Source: Basidiobolus meristosporus CBS 931.73 (Eukaryota > Basidiobolomycota > Basidiobolomycetes > Basidiobolales > Basidiobolaceae). From it: a stretch of 25,051 bases of DNA. This document shows positions 1 through 8,790 of this stretch, in pieces. The notes beneath the pieces are model-generated. The model had not been told where the DNA came from, searched no databases, and saw only the letters and a list, made by a program, of their open reading frames with translations. How positions within the stretch are numbered: position 1 is the first letter of the stretch; each line of letters starts with the position of its first letter. Position numbers and translations under genes: made by a program. The stretch is taken from the NCBI GenBank assembly GCA_002104905.1, contig MCFE01000935.1:1-25051 (forward strand), read 5' to 3'.

Positions 1-86
1 TTCTGCAAGCAAGGATAGGTAGTTGGCAAAGTCTTGTGTCTGTGATACTGAAGCTTTGGCTGGCAGGATTGTAAATGGCCAAAGGG
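1..86 (-). mobile_element. Left-edge fragment of a minus-strand element, 5'-truncated at TTAGGG
   Basis: One minus-strand frame is open across this stretch and reads as plausible protein (it begins LWPFTILPAKASVSQTQDFA), continuing off the left edge. Its right, upstream end stops at GGGTTAGGGGG (84-94), the same kind of junction as the 5'-truncated retrotransposon copies beside it. I infer it is the next member of the head-to-tail array. The residue pattern could come from the endonuclease-linker part of a LINE ORF2, but it is too short to assign. The window edge prevents any length estimate. Confidence 0.35.
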
Positions 87-94
87 TTAGGGGG
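84..94 (+). repeat. Interstitial telomere motif GGGTTAGGGGG
   Basis: A single telomere-type motif with extra G residues. It separates the truncated 5' end of the left-edge element from the 3' end of the next copy. It is taken as a remnant of a former chromosome terminus. Confidence 0.7.
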
Positions 95-153
95 AAGAGG
101 GGAAGACAGTCACCAACAGGTGAAATCTTTATTTCAGTTGAAACAATGAAGCC
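95..153 (-). mobile_element. Very short 3'-end copy of telomeric retrotransposon family A (copy 1)
   Basis: About 55-60 nt matching only the last bases of family A: the hairpin TCACC-AACA-GGTGA (110-123), then ATCTTTATTTCAGTTGAAAC. It stops at TTAGGGTTAGGG on the right. An extra AAGAGGGG-like stretch lies between the left TTAGGG and the hairpin, unlike other copies. The orientation, 3' end to the left, is that of every family A copy here. It is read as an abortive reverse-transcription product fixed at a former chromosome end. Confidence 0.75.
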
Positions 154-165
154 TTAGGGTTAGGG
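154..165 (+). repeat. Two interstitial TTAGGG repeats
   Basis: Two perfect TTAGGG units, followed by five more G residues (166-170), lie exactly between two truncated family A copies. Confidence 0.85.
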
Positions 166-225
166 GGGGGGAGACAGTCACCAACAGGTGAAATCTTTAT
201 TTCAGTTAAACAAAGAAGCCAGTGC
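166..225 (-). mobile_element. Very short 3'-end copy of telomeric retrotransposon family A (copy 2)
   Basis: About 60 nt of the family A 3' terminus: G-run, GAGACAG, hairpin TCACC-AACA-GGTGA (178-191), ATCTTTATTT, ending in CCAGTGC just before TTAGG at 226. It has the same orientation as its neighbours. It is longer by only a few bases at its 5' end than copy 1. Confidence 0.8.
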
Positions 226-1119
226 TTAGGGGGAGACAGTCACCAACAGGTGAAATCTTTATTTCAGTTGAAACAAAGAAGCCAGTGCTACTGTTGTAGC
301 TTTGATACCAGAGTGTGTAGCTGAGGGGAATTTGTAGGTAAGTTAATATGAAGTGATGATAGTTCTTCAGTGCTCAAGACACTGTTCAGTGGGAAGGGGG
401 GTAGCAAGAGAGGTAAGAATGACTTGTGAACAACATTAATGAGGGGAATATGATAAGGATTGATATTCATCATAAGGGAGTGTGCTGCTGCAGATATTGC
501 TGCCAAAGGTCTGTCAAGTACTTCAGGTAGGCCAGCTTGGGTTTTTCTGACTGCAGAATAAATTCAGCAAACTTCTTGACTTCAGGATCTCCAAGTATAG
601 TTCTCCAGCAGGAGTCAGGTGTTGGGTGGTGTGTTCTCTTCCAGGCCTTAATCAGTGGGTTGTTGCAGTTGTGAAGTCTGAGGTATAATCTGGTTCTAAG
701 GTAGAGAAGTCTGATCTTATAGGGCATAAACCCAAAAGCACCAAGAATAGCATGTCTGTAGGGGCATTCAGGCAAATGAGGCACCAAGGAGGTAATGCAC
801 CATACTGCAAACTTGTCAAGCTTAGTGCAGTCTCTAGAAGTAAGAGAGAGAAGTGGTAAGCCAAATACCAGGACAGGGAAGACAAACTGCTTGAGTAGAA
901 GGAGGCAGCTGGGGGCTGAAGTTGTAGGAGGAGTAACAGCCAGTAGCTTGTGGAGTGCCTGTCTTGCCAGGATAATTCTCTTCTTCAGGTGTGCTCCAGA
1001 GTCTAGTCCAGTAGGAAGGAAAGGAAAGCCAAGATATGTAGCAGAAACCTGAGCAGGTAGAGTGGAGTTCTCCAAGTTGATGGGAGAGCCCAAAGGTACT
1101 GTCTTTGCAATGGAAAGCT
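226..1119 (-). mobile_element. 5'-truncated copy of RT retrotransposon family A (copy 3)
   Basis: About 890 bp nearly identical to 22793-23689 of the distal element, with a handful of substitutions and one A lost from a short A-run near 473. It begins with TTAGGGGG at 226, then the GAGACAG/hairpin terminus (hairpin 240-253), and holds the 3' third of the RT gene. The match to the distal copy ends at 1119, where TTAGGG (1119-1124) takes over and unit X begins. The 5' truncation followed directly by telomere sequence matches LINE-type truncation and telomere healing. Confidence 0.9.
288..1118 (-). pseudogene. C-terminal part of family A reverse transcriptase, frameshifted
   Basis: This covers the last part of the RT protein. 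It holds the YLGF thumb motif and the C-terminal region ending in SKLQQ, and lacks every catalytic RT motif because the copy is 5'-truncated. A one-base deletion in the A-run near 473, relative to the distal copy, splits the frame into two pieces (about 470-1093 and 288-506). It therefore cannot encode a working polymerase. The high identity to the distal copy, with only one frame break, suggests a recent insertion or recent homogenisation. Confidence 0.85.
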
Positions 1120-1124
1120 TAGGG
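1119..1124 (+). repeat. TTAGGG at the retrotransposon/unit X junction
   Basis: A single TTAGGG joins the truncated family A copy to unit X. The other X copy is also entered through TTAGGG (21636-21641), so the left border of X appears to be a telomere-type junction in both places. Confidence 0.8.
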
Positions 1125-1160
1125 TATAGGAGTTGTGGTAAGGGCTACAAAGGGTAAGAA

Positions 1161-1240
1161 AGCAGGGGGTCTGGGGGACGCAGTCACCCAGATAATAAAA
1201 TAAGCAGGGGGTATGGGGGATGCAATCCCCCATACTGCTC
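1161..1240. repeat. Tandem 42-bp G-rich hairpin pair in unit X
   Basis: AGCAGGGGG starts at 1161 and again at 1203. The second unit holds a perfect 11-bp inverted repeat, GTATGGGGGAT (1211-1221), loop GCA, ATCCCCCATAC (1225-1235). The first holds a related stem, TCTGGGGGA with TCACCCAGA, one mismatch. Runs of five G also make G-quadruplex formation possible on the plus strand. The arrangement is conserved in the distal copy and in the diverged copy near 19680-19750. Confidence 0.8.
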
Positions 1241-2054
1241 TTTCTTTATTAAGATTCCTTTCAATTTCCTCTGTTTTCTTTACTTTAATTTTATCCTAAC
1301 CCTTCCTAACCCTAAACACTTTTTTTTCATTTTTCATTTTTTATTCAAATTACCATAAATATTGAAACTTATTCTTTGCTCACTGAGTATTCTTACTATC
1401 TCACCGTTGATTGTTATCCTTTTAGCCCTTTATCAATATTGAAATAAAAAAATTGCAAATCAATTATCCTATAAATTTTAGACCAAATATATAGATTTGA
1501 AGAATTATTAACTTTATATCATTGCTAAAGTCTAGCTCTTTGCTAATGCATATTTATTTATGTTATAACTTACTTAAGACATGTATCATCATATAGCAAG
1601 TAAAATATTTATTAATAAAGTTATATATATCATGATAAAATTTATTACAAAAATAAGGAACTCTCTGATATTCATAGCCTAATTAACTTTTATACACTCT
1701 TCAATATTATTGTTTTTAAATATTTAGAATACAAGCAATTTTTAAACCTCTTAATATATCTACTAATAAAAGTATTTCATATATCAAAACTTGAAAATAA
1801 ATATATTCACAAGAACAATGTTTATATATTGAAAATATCATAAAAAGTTATAATAAATCGTACCAATAGTTATTCTGCTCAATAGTGGTCATTATTAGTT
1901 TTGGGCAACATATATCACGCATGACTAATGTTACTCATGGATTGATGAATCAAGTTAAATCCCAGTAGCCCAATTTAAAAATATTTCCTATGATTTTATT
2001 GTGAAAAATGACCGCATAATATAAAGTAATTATGATATTTTTGATATCCAGAGT

Positions 2055-2249
2055 ATGATAATATAAGTTGGTAGAATTACATACCTGTAACACATTTAAC
2101 CTGCGCATCATACACAGCCTGGAGAATATCATTTGATTTTTTATAGATATACCAGCTACACAAAACACATGTTGCAGAGTAACAACTGTGTGGCATTCAA
2201 GTGTACAAGAAATCTTGCACCATGAACAAACAGAAAATTGAGAGCACAT
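2055..2249 (-). other. Weak exon candidate in unit X
   Basis: A minus-strand ATG at 2249 opens a Cys-rich frame (begins MCSQFSVCSWCKISCTLECH) that reaches a strong splice-donor-like CAG|GTATGT near 2082-2089. Past the donor the frame turns AT-rich and differs between the two X copies. A second open stretch on the same strand (about 2305-2420) lies upstream in copy 1 only. The protein is not recognised and may be part of an eroded gene or chance. Confidence 0.2.
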
Positions 2250-2265
2250 CTAATCTGCATTGCAT

Positions 2266-2846
2266 AGGTAACTCCAGAGTCAACCAACAAATTAGTTTGG
2301 TGATTATGCCTCTTTGACAGCTAAATCAAATGATTGGGTGTTATAAGAGTTGAAAAAAAACAAGTGTGCAGTGCTAAACTGCTTCAGAAAATCATAACCA
2401 TGTTCAACATTTATGAATGGAGTGATTTATATATAACAGAGTGGTTGATAAAGTATTTATTATACTTCTGGGTGGCAGAGGGATAGCTAAAATAATAAAT
2501 ATTATATTGTAGATACATCAGATAGTTTGCAGATAGATGAATCAGCAATTGACATTGAAAAATTTACAATTGAATGTGGAGTATTATATTAAGAATAAAG
2601 TTGGTTTAAAGTAGTGGTGATAATAGTTCAGATTAAAACAAATATTTGAAATTGTTGGAGTATCAGTCATAGTTGACTAGAAAATAAAGAAATATCTATA
2701 ATAAGCAGGGTTAGCCAGATTCATATGAGGCAAAGTAGACTTTGACGTTATTCAGTGATTAAAAGCTTAGTAAAGTAGTATAAACAAGGTTCATAGTAAA
2801 ATTCTGAAGATAGAAAACAATCAGCCAAGATAATACATATCAAGAT
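2266..2846. other. Spacer without a recognised gene
   Basis: AT-rich DNA just right of the unit X breakpoint. A short minus-strand open stretch near 2305-2420 reads as plausible protein (contains FLKQFSTAHLFFFNSYN) but ends in a stop, has no homolog I can name and may belong with the exon candidate in X. I see no RNA gene or repeat. Confidence 0.5.
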
Positions 2847-3314
2847 ATGAGCCAAAGAGTACAAGATTGTTATGCAAATCTCCCTACACATAGAGGAGAT
2901 TTGCTCTTTAAGAATAGTATTACATGGAAATCAGCCTCTAGTGGTAAAGCACCTGAAAAGAAATCAAATAGCGCTTGTAGTGATGTAACTACAAATGAAG
3001 AAACAGATACTACTACTGCAAAATTAACCTTTGGAAGTATAACGCACTTACAAGAGGTCCAGAGAAGAGGGGCAGAGCAATTGGTTCATCTTCAAAGACA
3101 GAGGACAATAGCAATTGAAAAGTTTTGTTCTCATCTACAACTGGATCAAACCATGCCACATTACCAAGTTCTTCAGGTTGCCTACTTAGATTATGAACAG
3201 ATGAAGAACAATGAGGCAGAGGCTGATAAATTAACAGCTGATCAGTTGAATGATTTGATTAAGCAGGCAGAAGAAATGTCTTGCAATTGCAATGATAGTC
3301 CTTCCACAGGTTAG
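2847..3314 (+). CDS. Hypothetical protein, probable first exon
   Basis: An open frame of 155 codons from an ATG at 2847. The composition is polar and charged, with a Ser/Thr-rich middle and a probable helical segment toward the C-terminus (HLQEVQRRGAEQLVHLQRQR and on). It ends at CCACAG|GTTAGTATT, a good splice donor just before the stop, so it may be one exon of a longer gene. The next open frame on this strand starts at 3575, about 260 AT-rich bases later. I do not recognise the protein. In this gene-poor subtelomeric region it may equally be a decayed or mobile-element gene. Confidence 0.4.
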   Translation: MSQRVQDCYANLPTHRGDLLFKNSITWKSASSGKAPEKKSNSACSDVTTNEETDTTTAKLTFGSITHLQEVQRRGAEQLVHLQRQRTIAIEKFCSHLQLDQTMPHYQVLQVAYLDYEQMKNNEAEADKLTADQLNDLIKQAEEMSCNCNDSPSTG

Positions 3315-3574
3315 TATTTAGTGTCAGTTGTCATTACATATAGGTATTTATATATGTTGTTTATTTTAAAATAAAGAGAGTTAGCTCATCCAATCATAAA
3401 CTAATTCTACAATATTGATATAAAATAAATGTTTCACCAAAGCTTTAGTGTAAACCAAAATTAAACTTGTAGTGATAAATAATTAAAGAGTAAAACTCAT
3501 GCTCTATTACATTTATAAAAAATAAGTAGTGGTCAAGCAAAAGGAAGGATGGAAATTACTTGTTTCCATAAAAT

Positions 3575-4313
3575 ATGGATAAAAGATCATCAGAAGCAGA
3601 AAATACTGTTACGGCTGATTTAACTCAATGTAGGAGACAAAGAAGAACCAACAGAAGGCAGAGGCCTGAAGAAAGAGGAGAAGATCAAGCAGACAATTCC
3701 TGGGAAGTAAATGAAGAAGTAGTGAAAGTTACCCCTAAACAGTGTTGGAGTAATCCAGTTGTGGAGGCTTTGGCTATGGTGCAAACAGAGCTTCCTGAAT
3801 ACTCATCCACTTCACACCACAAAATATTGCAAAGTATGTGCCAAAAGATTATTACAATGCAACATACAATAGACAATCTGAAAAAAAAGAATGATGGACT
3901 CCAAATGCAAATCAAATATAATTTCCACCACTCAACACAAGCATTAATAGCAGAAATGTTATTGAGTCTTTTAAGGAGCAGTACTCTGCAGGGGTGATTG
4001 ATGTCAAAACCCTCAGTTGAAGGCGTTTTACTGATACAACTGCACCAGTTACACCATCTACAAGCAGTCAAGCAGAGAGACCATCAACCACCAATGAAGA
4101 TGAAGAACAGAGTGTTACTTGTGGTGTGCATCCAGATGAAGATATTGTAGATAGTATCAGTGAATCACACTCTTCAATTACTTCATGTAAAAGGCCACAA
4201 TTACAGCCCCACCTACAGAAATACCAGTTTCAGGTACATCAATGCCACCATTGCTGCCACCACTACCACTACCACCGCCATCAACAATATCTTGAAGAAG
4301 TCAGATAAATAAA
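3575..4313 (+). pseudogene. Hypothetical coiled-coil protein, frame broken
   Basis: The first 140 codons encode a charged N-terminus with an Arg-rich patch (RRQRRTNRRQRPEE) and a coiled-coil-like stretch (IITMQHTIDNLKKKNDGLQM). Near 3955 the coding signal moves to another frame (NVIESFKEQYSAGVID), meets a TGA at 4018, continues as a Ser/Thr-rich acidic stretch (4021-4195) and then makes more sense in a third frame as a Pro-rich tail (to about 4290). I read this as one gene with frameshifts and a nonsense codon, though disordered sequence makes the exact breaks uncertain. A Pro-rich or His-rich reading of the tail cannot be settled by eye. No family is recognised. Confidence 0.4.
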
Positions 4314-4421
4314 ATCAATGATTCCTTTGTGTATTATGCAGAGTTTAATTGATATATTAATAAAGTATGCTTAGTGCATTATCTACTTGACTAATATTTA
4401 ACTAGCCAGTTGTAGACTATA

Positions 4422-5452
4422 ATGGATAAACTTGAGGCAAGCCACAAAGATGGTTACCCTGTTCATCATGACAACAATAGATATGATGACCGGAGAAAAT
4501 GATTACACACCGTATCAACAATGTCTTGGTTTATATCTGGCAGGAGTAATATCCGTTACTAGGCGCAGTTATTCTTTGGTGATGTCACACCTTCACTAAG
4601 AGACATCTTTTTATATGGTGGATATCTTGTAGAGCACTTGAGAGATTTATAATTGGAGGGTCACCATAGTAATAGTGGTAGGAGAAGTACCAGTGCCAGT
4701 AGCCAAAATTTCTCTATAACAGGAATTTTTGGCAAACTTGACTCTGGCATTTTGAGAATTAGAATGACTGATTTTAGAATACTGAAGATGCTAGAACCAG
4801 TACCCTAATGGACAGCAAAATAGTCAACCTATTTTTTCTGCAGGATACTATTACTAGAATGAGAGTCACAGGAAGACTTCTTCTTGGTAATAGTTGCGCA
4901 AGTGATCACAAGAATCTTTATGTATTTGGTGGCTTTGAGGTAGAGAACAAAATTTCCAACCCAACAACTAACAAAAGTGTAGATGGAGAAAATATCAAAG
5001 CAGCAGCAACTATTCATTGTAAAGATAATTTCAATTGTAAATATCCAAGTAAGCTACAAGTTATTTGTTACATGGATGCTGATCAGAATTGGAGAATGTG
5101 TAGTAGTAGTACCCTTCAAACTAAACCATTCATGGGGAACCCCAAAAACATGCCAACCCAACAAGCCTGGGCAATTCTAACATATGCATACAATTGCTTA
5201 TTTCTACTTGGTGGATATGCCATTTCCAACACAAAAATACCTTTATTCCCACCAGAGGATACCCCCTTTTTAAATGAGTTTTATTGCTTGAGGCTATGCA
5301 CTGGGACTTACAAGGAACTCTATATTCACTCCACAATTCAAAAGGAGTTACTAGGGGATGCTACTTTGGTTGTCAATGAATCTGGAAATCTAATTCATTA
5401 CATCAACAAGGAAAACGTTGCTTTTATGTATGACATTGATAATAGAATATGA
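4422..5452 (+). pseudogene. Kelch-repeat-like protein, degenerate
   Basis: Kelch blades are suggested by recurring hydrophobic-GG patterns: FLYGGYL (about 4610), NLYVFGGFE (about 4912-4938) and CLFLLGGYA (about 5194-5220), with NEFYCLRLCTGTYKEL between later strands. The main open frame is 4808-5452. Its first codons are probably intronic, since TTTTTTCTGCAG|GATAC at about 4834-4850 is a good acceptor. Upstream, ATG 4422 opens a related frame interrupted by several stops. Kelch proteins form beta-propellers for protein binding. The scattered stops and loss of most blades point to a pseudogene. A SNF2 remnant follows 84 bp downstream on the same strand. Confidence 0.45.
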
Positions 5453-5536
5453 ATTTATCCACCTGACCCAGCACAACATATTACTACCTAGCAACTTCTG
5501 GGACAAATAATCAATTAGTCAGCTGGAGTACCACTC

Positions 5537-7248
5537 ATGAGTATGGATGGAAGAAACAATAATTTACTTAGACAGAGTGCTGAGATTCTCAAAGTTCCTT
5601 TTAAGAATCATCAAATCTTTGGTGTGCATTGGCTTAAATACACAGAAATACTTCATAATGGAGTGCTGCCTGCAGATTCCATGGGGTTGGGGAAAACTCT
5701 AGAGATATTGAGCTTGATTGTGGAAACACCTATGCAACAACCAAATCTCATTATTGTTCTATTATCATTACTATTGAATTGGCTAGAAGAAATCAAGAGC
5801 AAAGCACAAATATCAATTCATGAGATACATGTGTTCCATGGGAAATATTGAGCCATATGTATGGTTGATATGAAGGCCAAATGGATTGTCCTCACTACCT
5901 ATCATACGCTTTGTATAGAAGCAAAGAACACTGGATCACCTATCTGGAAGCTGGAATTTGGTTGAGTGTAGCTGATGAAGCAGATATACTGAAGTACTAT
6001 TCTGGTGGAAGCACAAACACAATAGCCAAGGTGAATGAAAAGTCCTTGATTCTTATCACTGTGACCCCTTCTCAAAATGATCTTATGGATATATACTTGT
6101 ACTTTATTCTCTTTGGTCTATGGGAAGGCACTCCAGAGAATTTTCAATGACTATTGAGTGAGGAGAAGAATGCTAATAGGCTTGTTGACTGGGTGGTGAA
6201 AAGATTAGGCCATATAGTTTTGAGACAAGTACCAGAGTCTCAACTTTTTGGAGAGAGAGCAGTATAAATGATTGATATACAAGAGCGGATTATTCTGTGT
6301 CAATTTTCCCTGGAAGAACAAAAGAAATATACTGCACTACTAGGAGAACTGCCAAATGACATTGGTAAGATGGGAGCTAATACATATTTGCACCTATTTT
6401 CATGTCACCCATTGATGTATACCTGGAGCAGAGAGAAGAATATTAATTTGCAATGAATGAATACTATTGACAGGGAAGAGGATGATGTAGAAGCTGTTTC
6501 TGCTGGTATTCTTGATGAGATAAGTACATTACTAGGTAGTGGAGAAGAAGAAGAAGAAGAAGCAGTAGCAAGTACATCTAATTCTAACCCCTCTTCATTG
6601 TTGCCCAAAATGACTTCTGAGCAAGTGGAAATAGATCACGCCGTTGATAACAATAATGCCACTCCCAATGAAGGTATACTTATAACAAACACCCAGCAAA
6701 GAGGCAATACTACAGAGGGGTTAGATTTGGAACAAGTCTTTATGGAGGATTTTATTTCTGGTGTTGCTAATAACACAGTTAACAAACATAGTGTAAAGAC
6801 ACAGTAAGTGATTGATATCCTGCAAAAGGAGATACTTGCTAATGGGGAGCACAATTGGGTTGTCATATTTGCCTCTTTTAATCTGATGCTTGATTTAATT
6901 GCATATTATTTGATGAGAAATTCAATCCCTTTCCTTACTATAACTGGATATACTCCAGTACAAGCTCAAAAAAGCAATCTCAAACAATTTGCACCACCAG
7001 TTCCAGAGAATGGAATCCAGGTTTTATTAATGAACCTTAAATGTGATGCATTTGGGTTGAATTTACAGATGGTGTCAGTGGCAATCTTCACTGATAACTG
7101 GCAGAATCTATTTGTTGAAGCCCAAGCAAAAGCTTGTGTATGGAGAATGAATCAGCCAAAGGATGTAGTCAGTTACCAGCTGATAAAGCAGGATTCAATT
7201 GAGTCCCAAGGACTTATTGACAGTCAAACCCAAAAGCTTAACTTATAG
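5537..7248 (+). pseudogene. SNF2-family (Rad5/Rad16-like) helicase, multiple stops
   Basis: The family comprises DNA-dependent ATPases that remodel chromatin or act in DNA repair. The order of motifs is clear: motif I in ADSMGLGKTLE (about 5672-5704), motif Ia/Ib in WIVLTTYHTL (about 5881-5910), a DEAD-type motif II in VADEADILK, motif III as TVTPSQNDLMD (canonical TGTPxQN altered), then the C-terminal lobe with FASFNLMLDLIAYYL, GYTPVQAQ, LKCDAFGLNLQ, and motif VI-like CVWRMNQPKDVVSYQL. In-frame stops lie at 5849, 6148, 6265, 6454 and 6805, with one frameshift near 5960; otherwise one frame persists for more than 1.2 kb. An acidic insert (EEEEEE near 6545) sits between the lobes. Motif III and VI changes also argue against function. 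Confidence 0.85.
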
Positions 7249-7254
7249 ACTAGA

Positions 7255-7536
7255 ATGAGCAATACAATTGTTGATGAATCTTCCAAAGTTCCTATTTCTT
7301 TGAACCTTCAACAGCAAGATGACATGTATGTAAGTCAATTATGTGGAGTACAGGATAAAGATGAAGACAAGGATACTGCAGCAGCTACTAGCACACCCTG
7401 TGACAATATTATAGATGATGATGATGATGATTTGAAGAAGAAAAGAAAAGGAAAGGGAAAGGAGAAGGTTGTTGAATTGGATAGCAGTGCAGTAATAATA
7501 GTGTCTATATTGGGTTTCCTATATGGAATGTGCTAA
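7255..7536 (+). pseudogene. Acidic/basic tail downstream of the SNF2 remnant
   Basis: This frame is in register with the SNF2 remnant and separated from it by a TAG at 7246. It encodes an acidic run (DDDDDD, from a GAT microsatellite at about 7412-7431) followed by a Lys-rich run (KKKRKGKGKEK). It may be the former C-terminal extension of the helicase, or untranslated sequence if TAG 7246 was the native stop. No domain is seen. Confidence 0.3.
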
Positions 7537-8167
7537 ATATTACTAGTTGCTTGATTGAACTTGTATTAAGACTGCGTAATATAAATAAAGTAACTGAGTT
7601 GATTGCAATGTATACATGAATATAATATTTTTATTATGTGCAATAGTAACAAACAATTTAATATTTACAGATTACAGTCTTAATGATAGTTGAAATGATA
7701 CTCGTGAAAATCTGTTGTGTTAGATGCCATGCAGGCTCAGAGTAAATAGGTTTGTCATGAATACTTATTTAGGGGAAATTGAAGCAAAATCAATCTTAGT
7801 ATTAGGTGTTGTCAATATGATTTGATGGGCAAATAAATACACTTGAAACCAAACGGAGTTGATTCATTATAAAATTTCATTGAATCAAATTTACTCCTGA
7901 TCACCATGCTGTATTATGGCAACAGACTTTAGACTTGGATAGAGTACTCTAAATCTTCAAGATATTACCAAGATATATATCCCATTAAACTTGTTTTAGG
8001 TTTTAATCCTTTACCTGTCCAAAGAACCTAGTGGTTATTACACTGAATAGTTTTACACATACAAACAATAATGAACTGCCAAAAAGAAATAGGTAAGAAT
8101 CTATATTCATGATTTCAACAATAAATACAAACAGAAGAAATTGGGAGAAATTCGCATGTTTTATTAA
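7537..8167. other. AT-rich spacer, nothing recognised
   Basis: About 630 bp without a convincing open frame, repeat or RNA gene. The right end must hold the promoter, or an upstream exon boundary, of the recombinase-like gene. Confidence 0.6.
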
Positions 8168-8594
8168 TCTAATACTATTGTAGCTAATGTAACTAAGAAT
8201 TCAAGAAAAATAAGGAGAAAAGGCAAAAAAAAGGTGCGTAGAGGTAGAGGGTGCAGAGGAGGAGGAGGAGGAGAAGGAAGGCATACAAAACCCCAGAAGA
8301 ATCTCACAAAATTGGCAGAGGCGCCAGAGGAAGTACATAACAGAATCAACGAGAGTGAAAGCAATCAAGTAATCCTTATTCAAGCAGTCAACAGCTTTGC
8401 CTTGGCATTAGAACAAGCCAGTATTGGTGTTAGTAGATCAGCAGGGAATTTTGTGCAAGACAGGGATGCTAAGTGTAAAGTAATCCAATCGCAGCGTAAT
8501 CTACCTTCCTCTTATCCGTTGAATAACCAACCGAAGAAGAGGATGAGCAATATAGAAGATAATGGAGAACAAAATACTTCATCAGTTTCTAAAG
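8168..8594 (+). CDS. Probable upstream exon of the recombinase-like gene
   Basis: The frame is open from after a TAA at 8165 and lacks an in-frame ATG, so translation must begin in a further upstream exon or the 5' end is lost. It encodes a basic, Arg/Gly-rich segment (RRGRGCRGGGGG, from a GGA-rich stretch near 8256-8275) followed by a helical segment (ILIQAVNSFALALEQASIGV). TCTAAAG|GTAAAG at 8594/8595 is a possible donor. Joining it to an acceptor AAAAAG|CAATTG at 8806/8807 keeps the frame with the long downstream ORF. That intron would be 212 nt, longer than the two 62-nt introns elsewhere in the window, so the join is tentative. Confidence 0.4.
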
Positions 8595-8790
8595 GTAAAG
8601 TAGCATCTATTACATTAATCTACAAAGTTGCCAAGAATGCTAATTACGTAACAAATTGCTAATTGATATATCCTTAGTTGCTACATATGCTACCACTGCT
8701 ACAATATCAAATGAGAAGACTGCTGCTGCTACCGGTATTTTTCAAAAAACTATTCTTTTGATTGTAAAACCAAAATGCTCATTCTAATGA

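Larger units (their letters stand above)
1125..2265. repeat. Subtelomeric unit X, copy 1
   Basis: About 1.14 kb repeated at 21642-22787 with a constant offset of 20522 and only about a dozen differences. Its parts in order: a short G-rich lead-in, a 42-bp tandem pair of G-rich hairpins (1161-1240), a stretch with CCTAACCC-type motifs (about 1295-1315), about 600 bp of very AT-rich DNA, and a right end with a weak minus-strand exon candidate. Here the sequence runs on past 2265 into unique DNA; in the distal copy it is cut at the equivalent base and capped with TTAGGG. A diverged relative of the G-rich part lies at 19637-19870. No transposase or terminal repeats were seen. Confidence 0.85.

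Noticed and set aside
5849-6807. Stop-codon reassignment to explain in-frame stops in the SNF2 gene
   Set aside because: All three stop codons end other intact frames here (TAG for RT and ORF1, TGA for the recombinase), and the SNF2 gene also has a frameshift and altered motifs.
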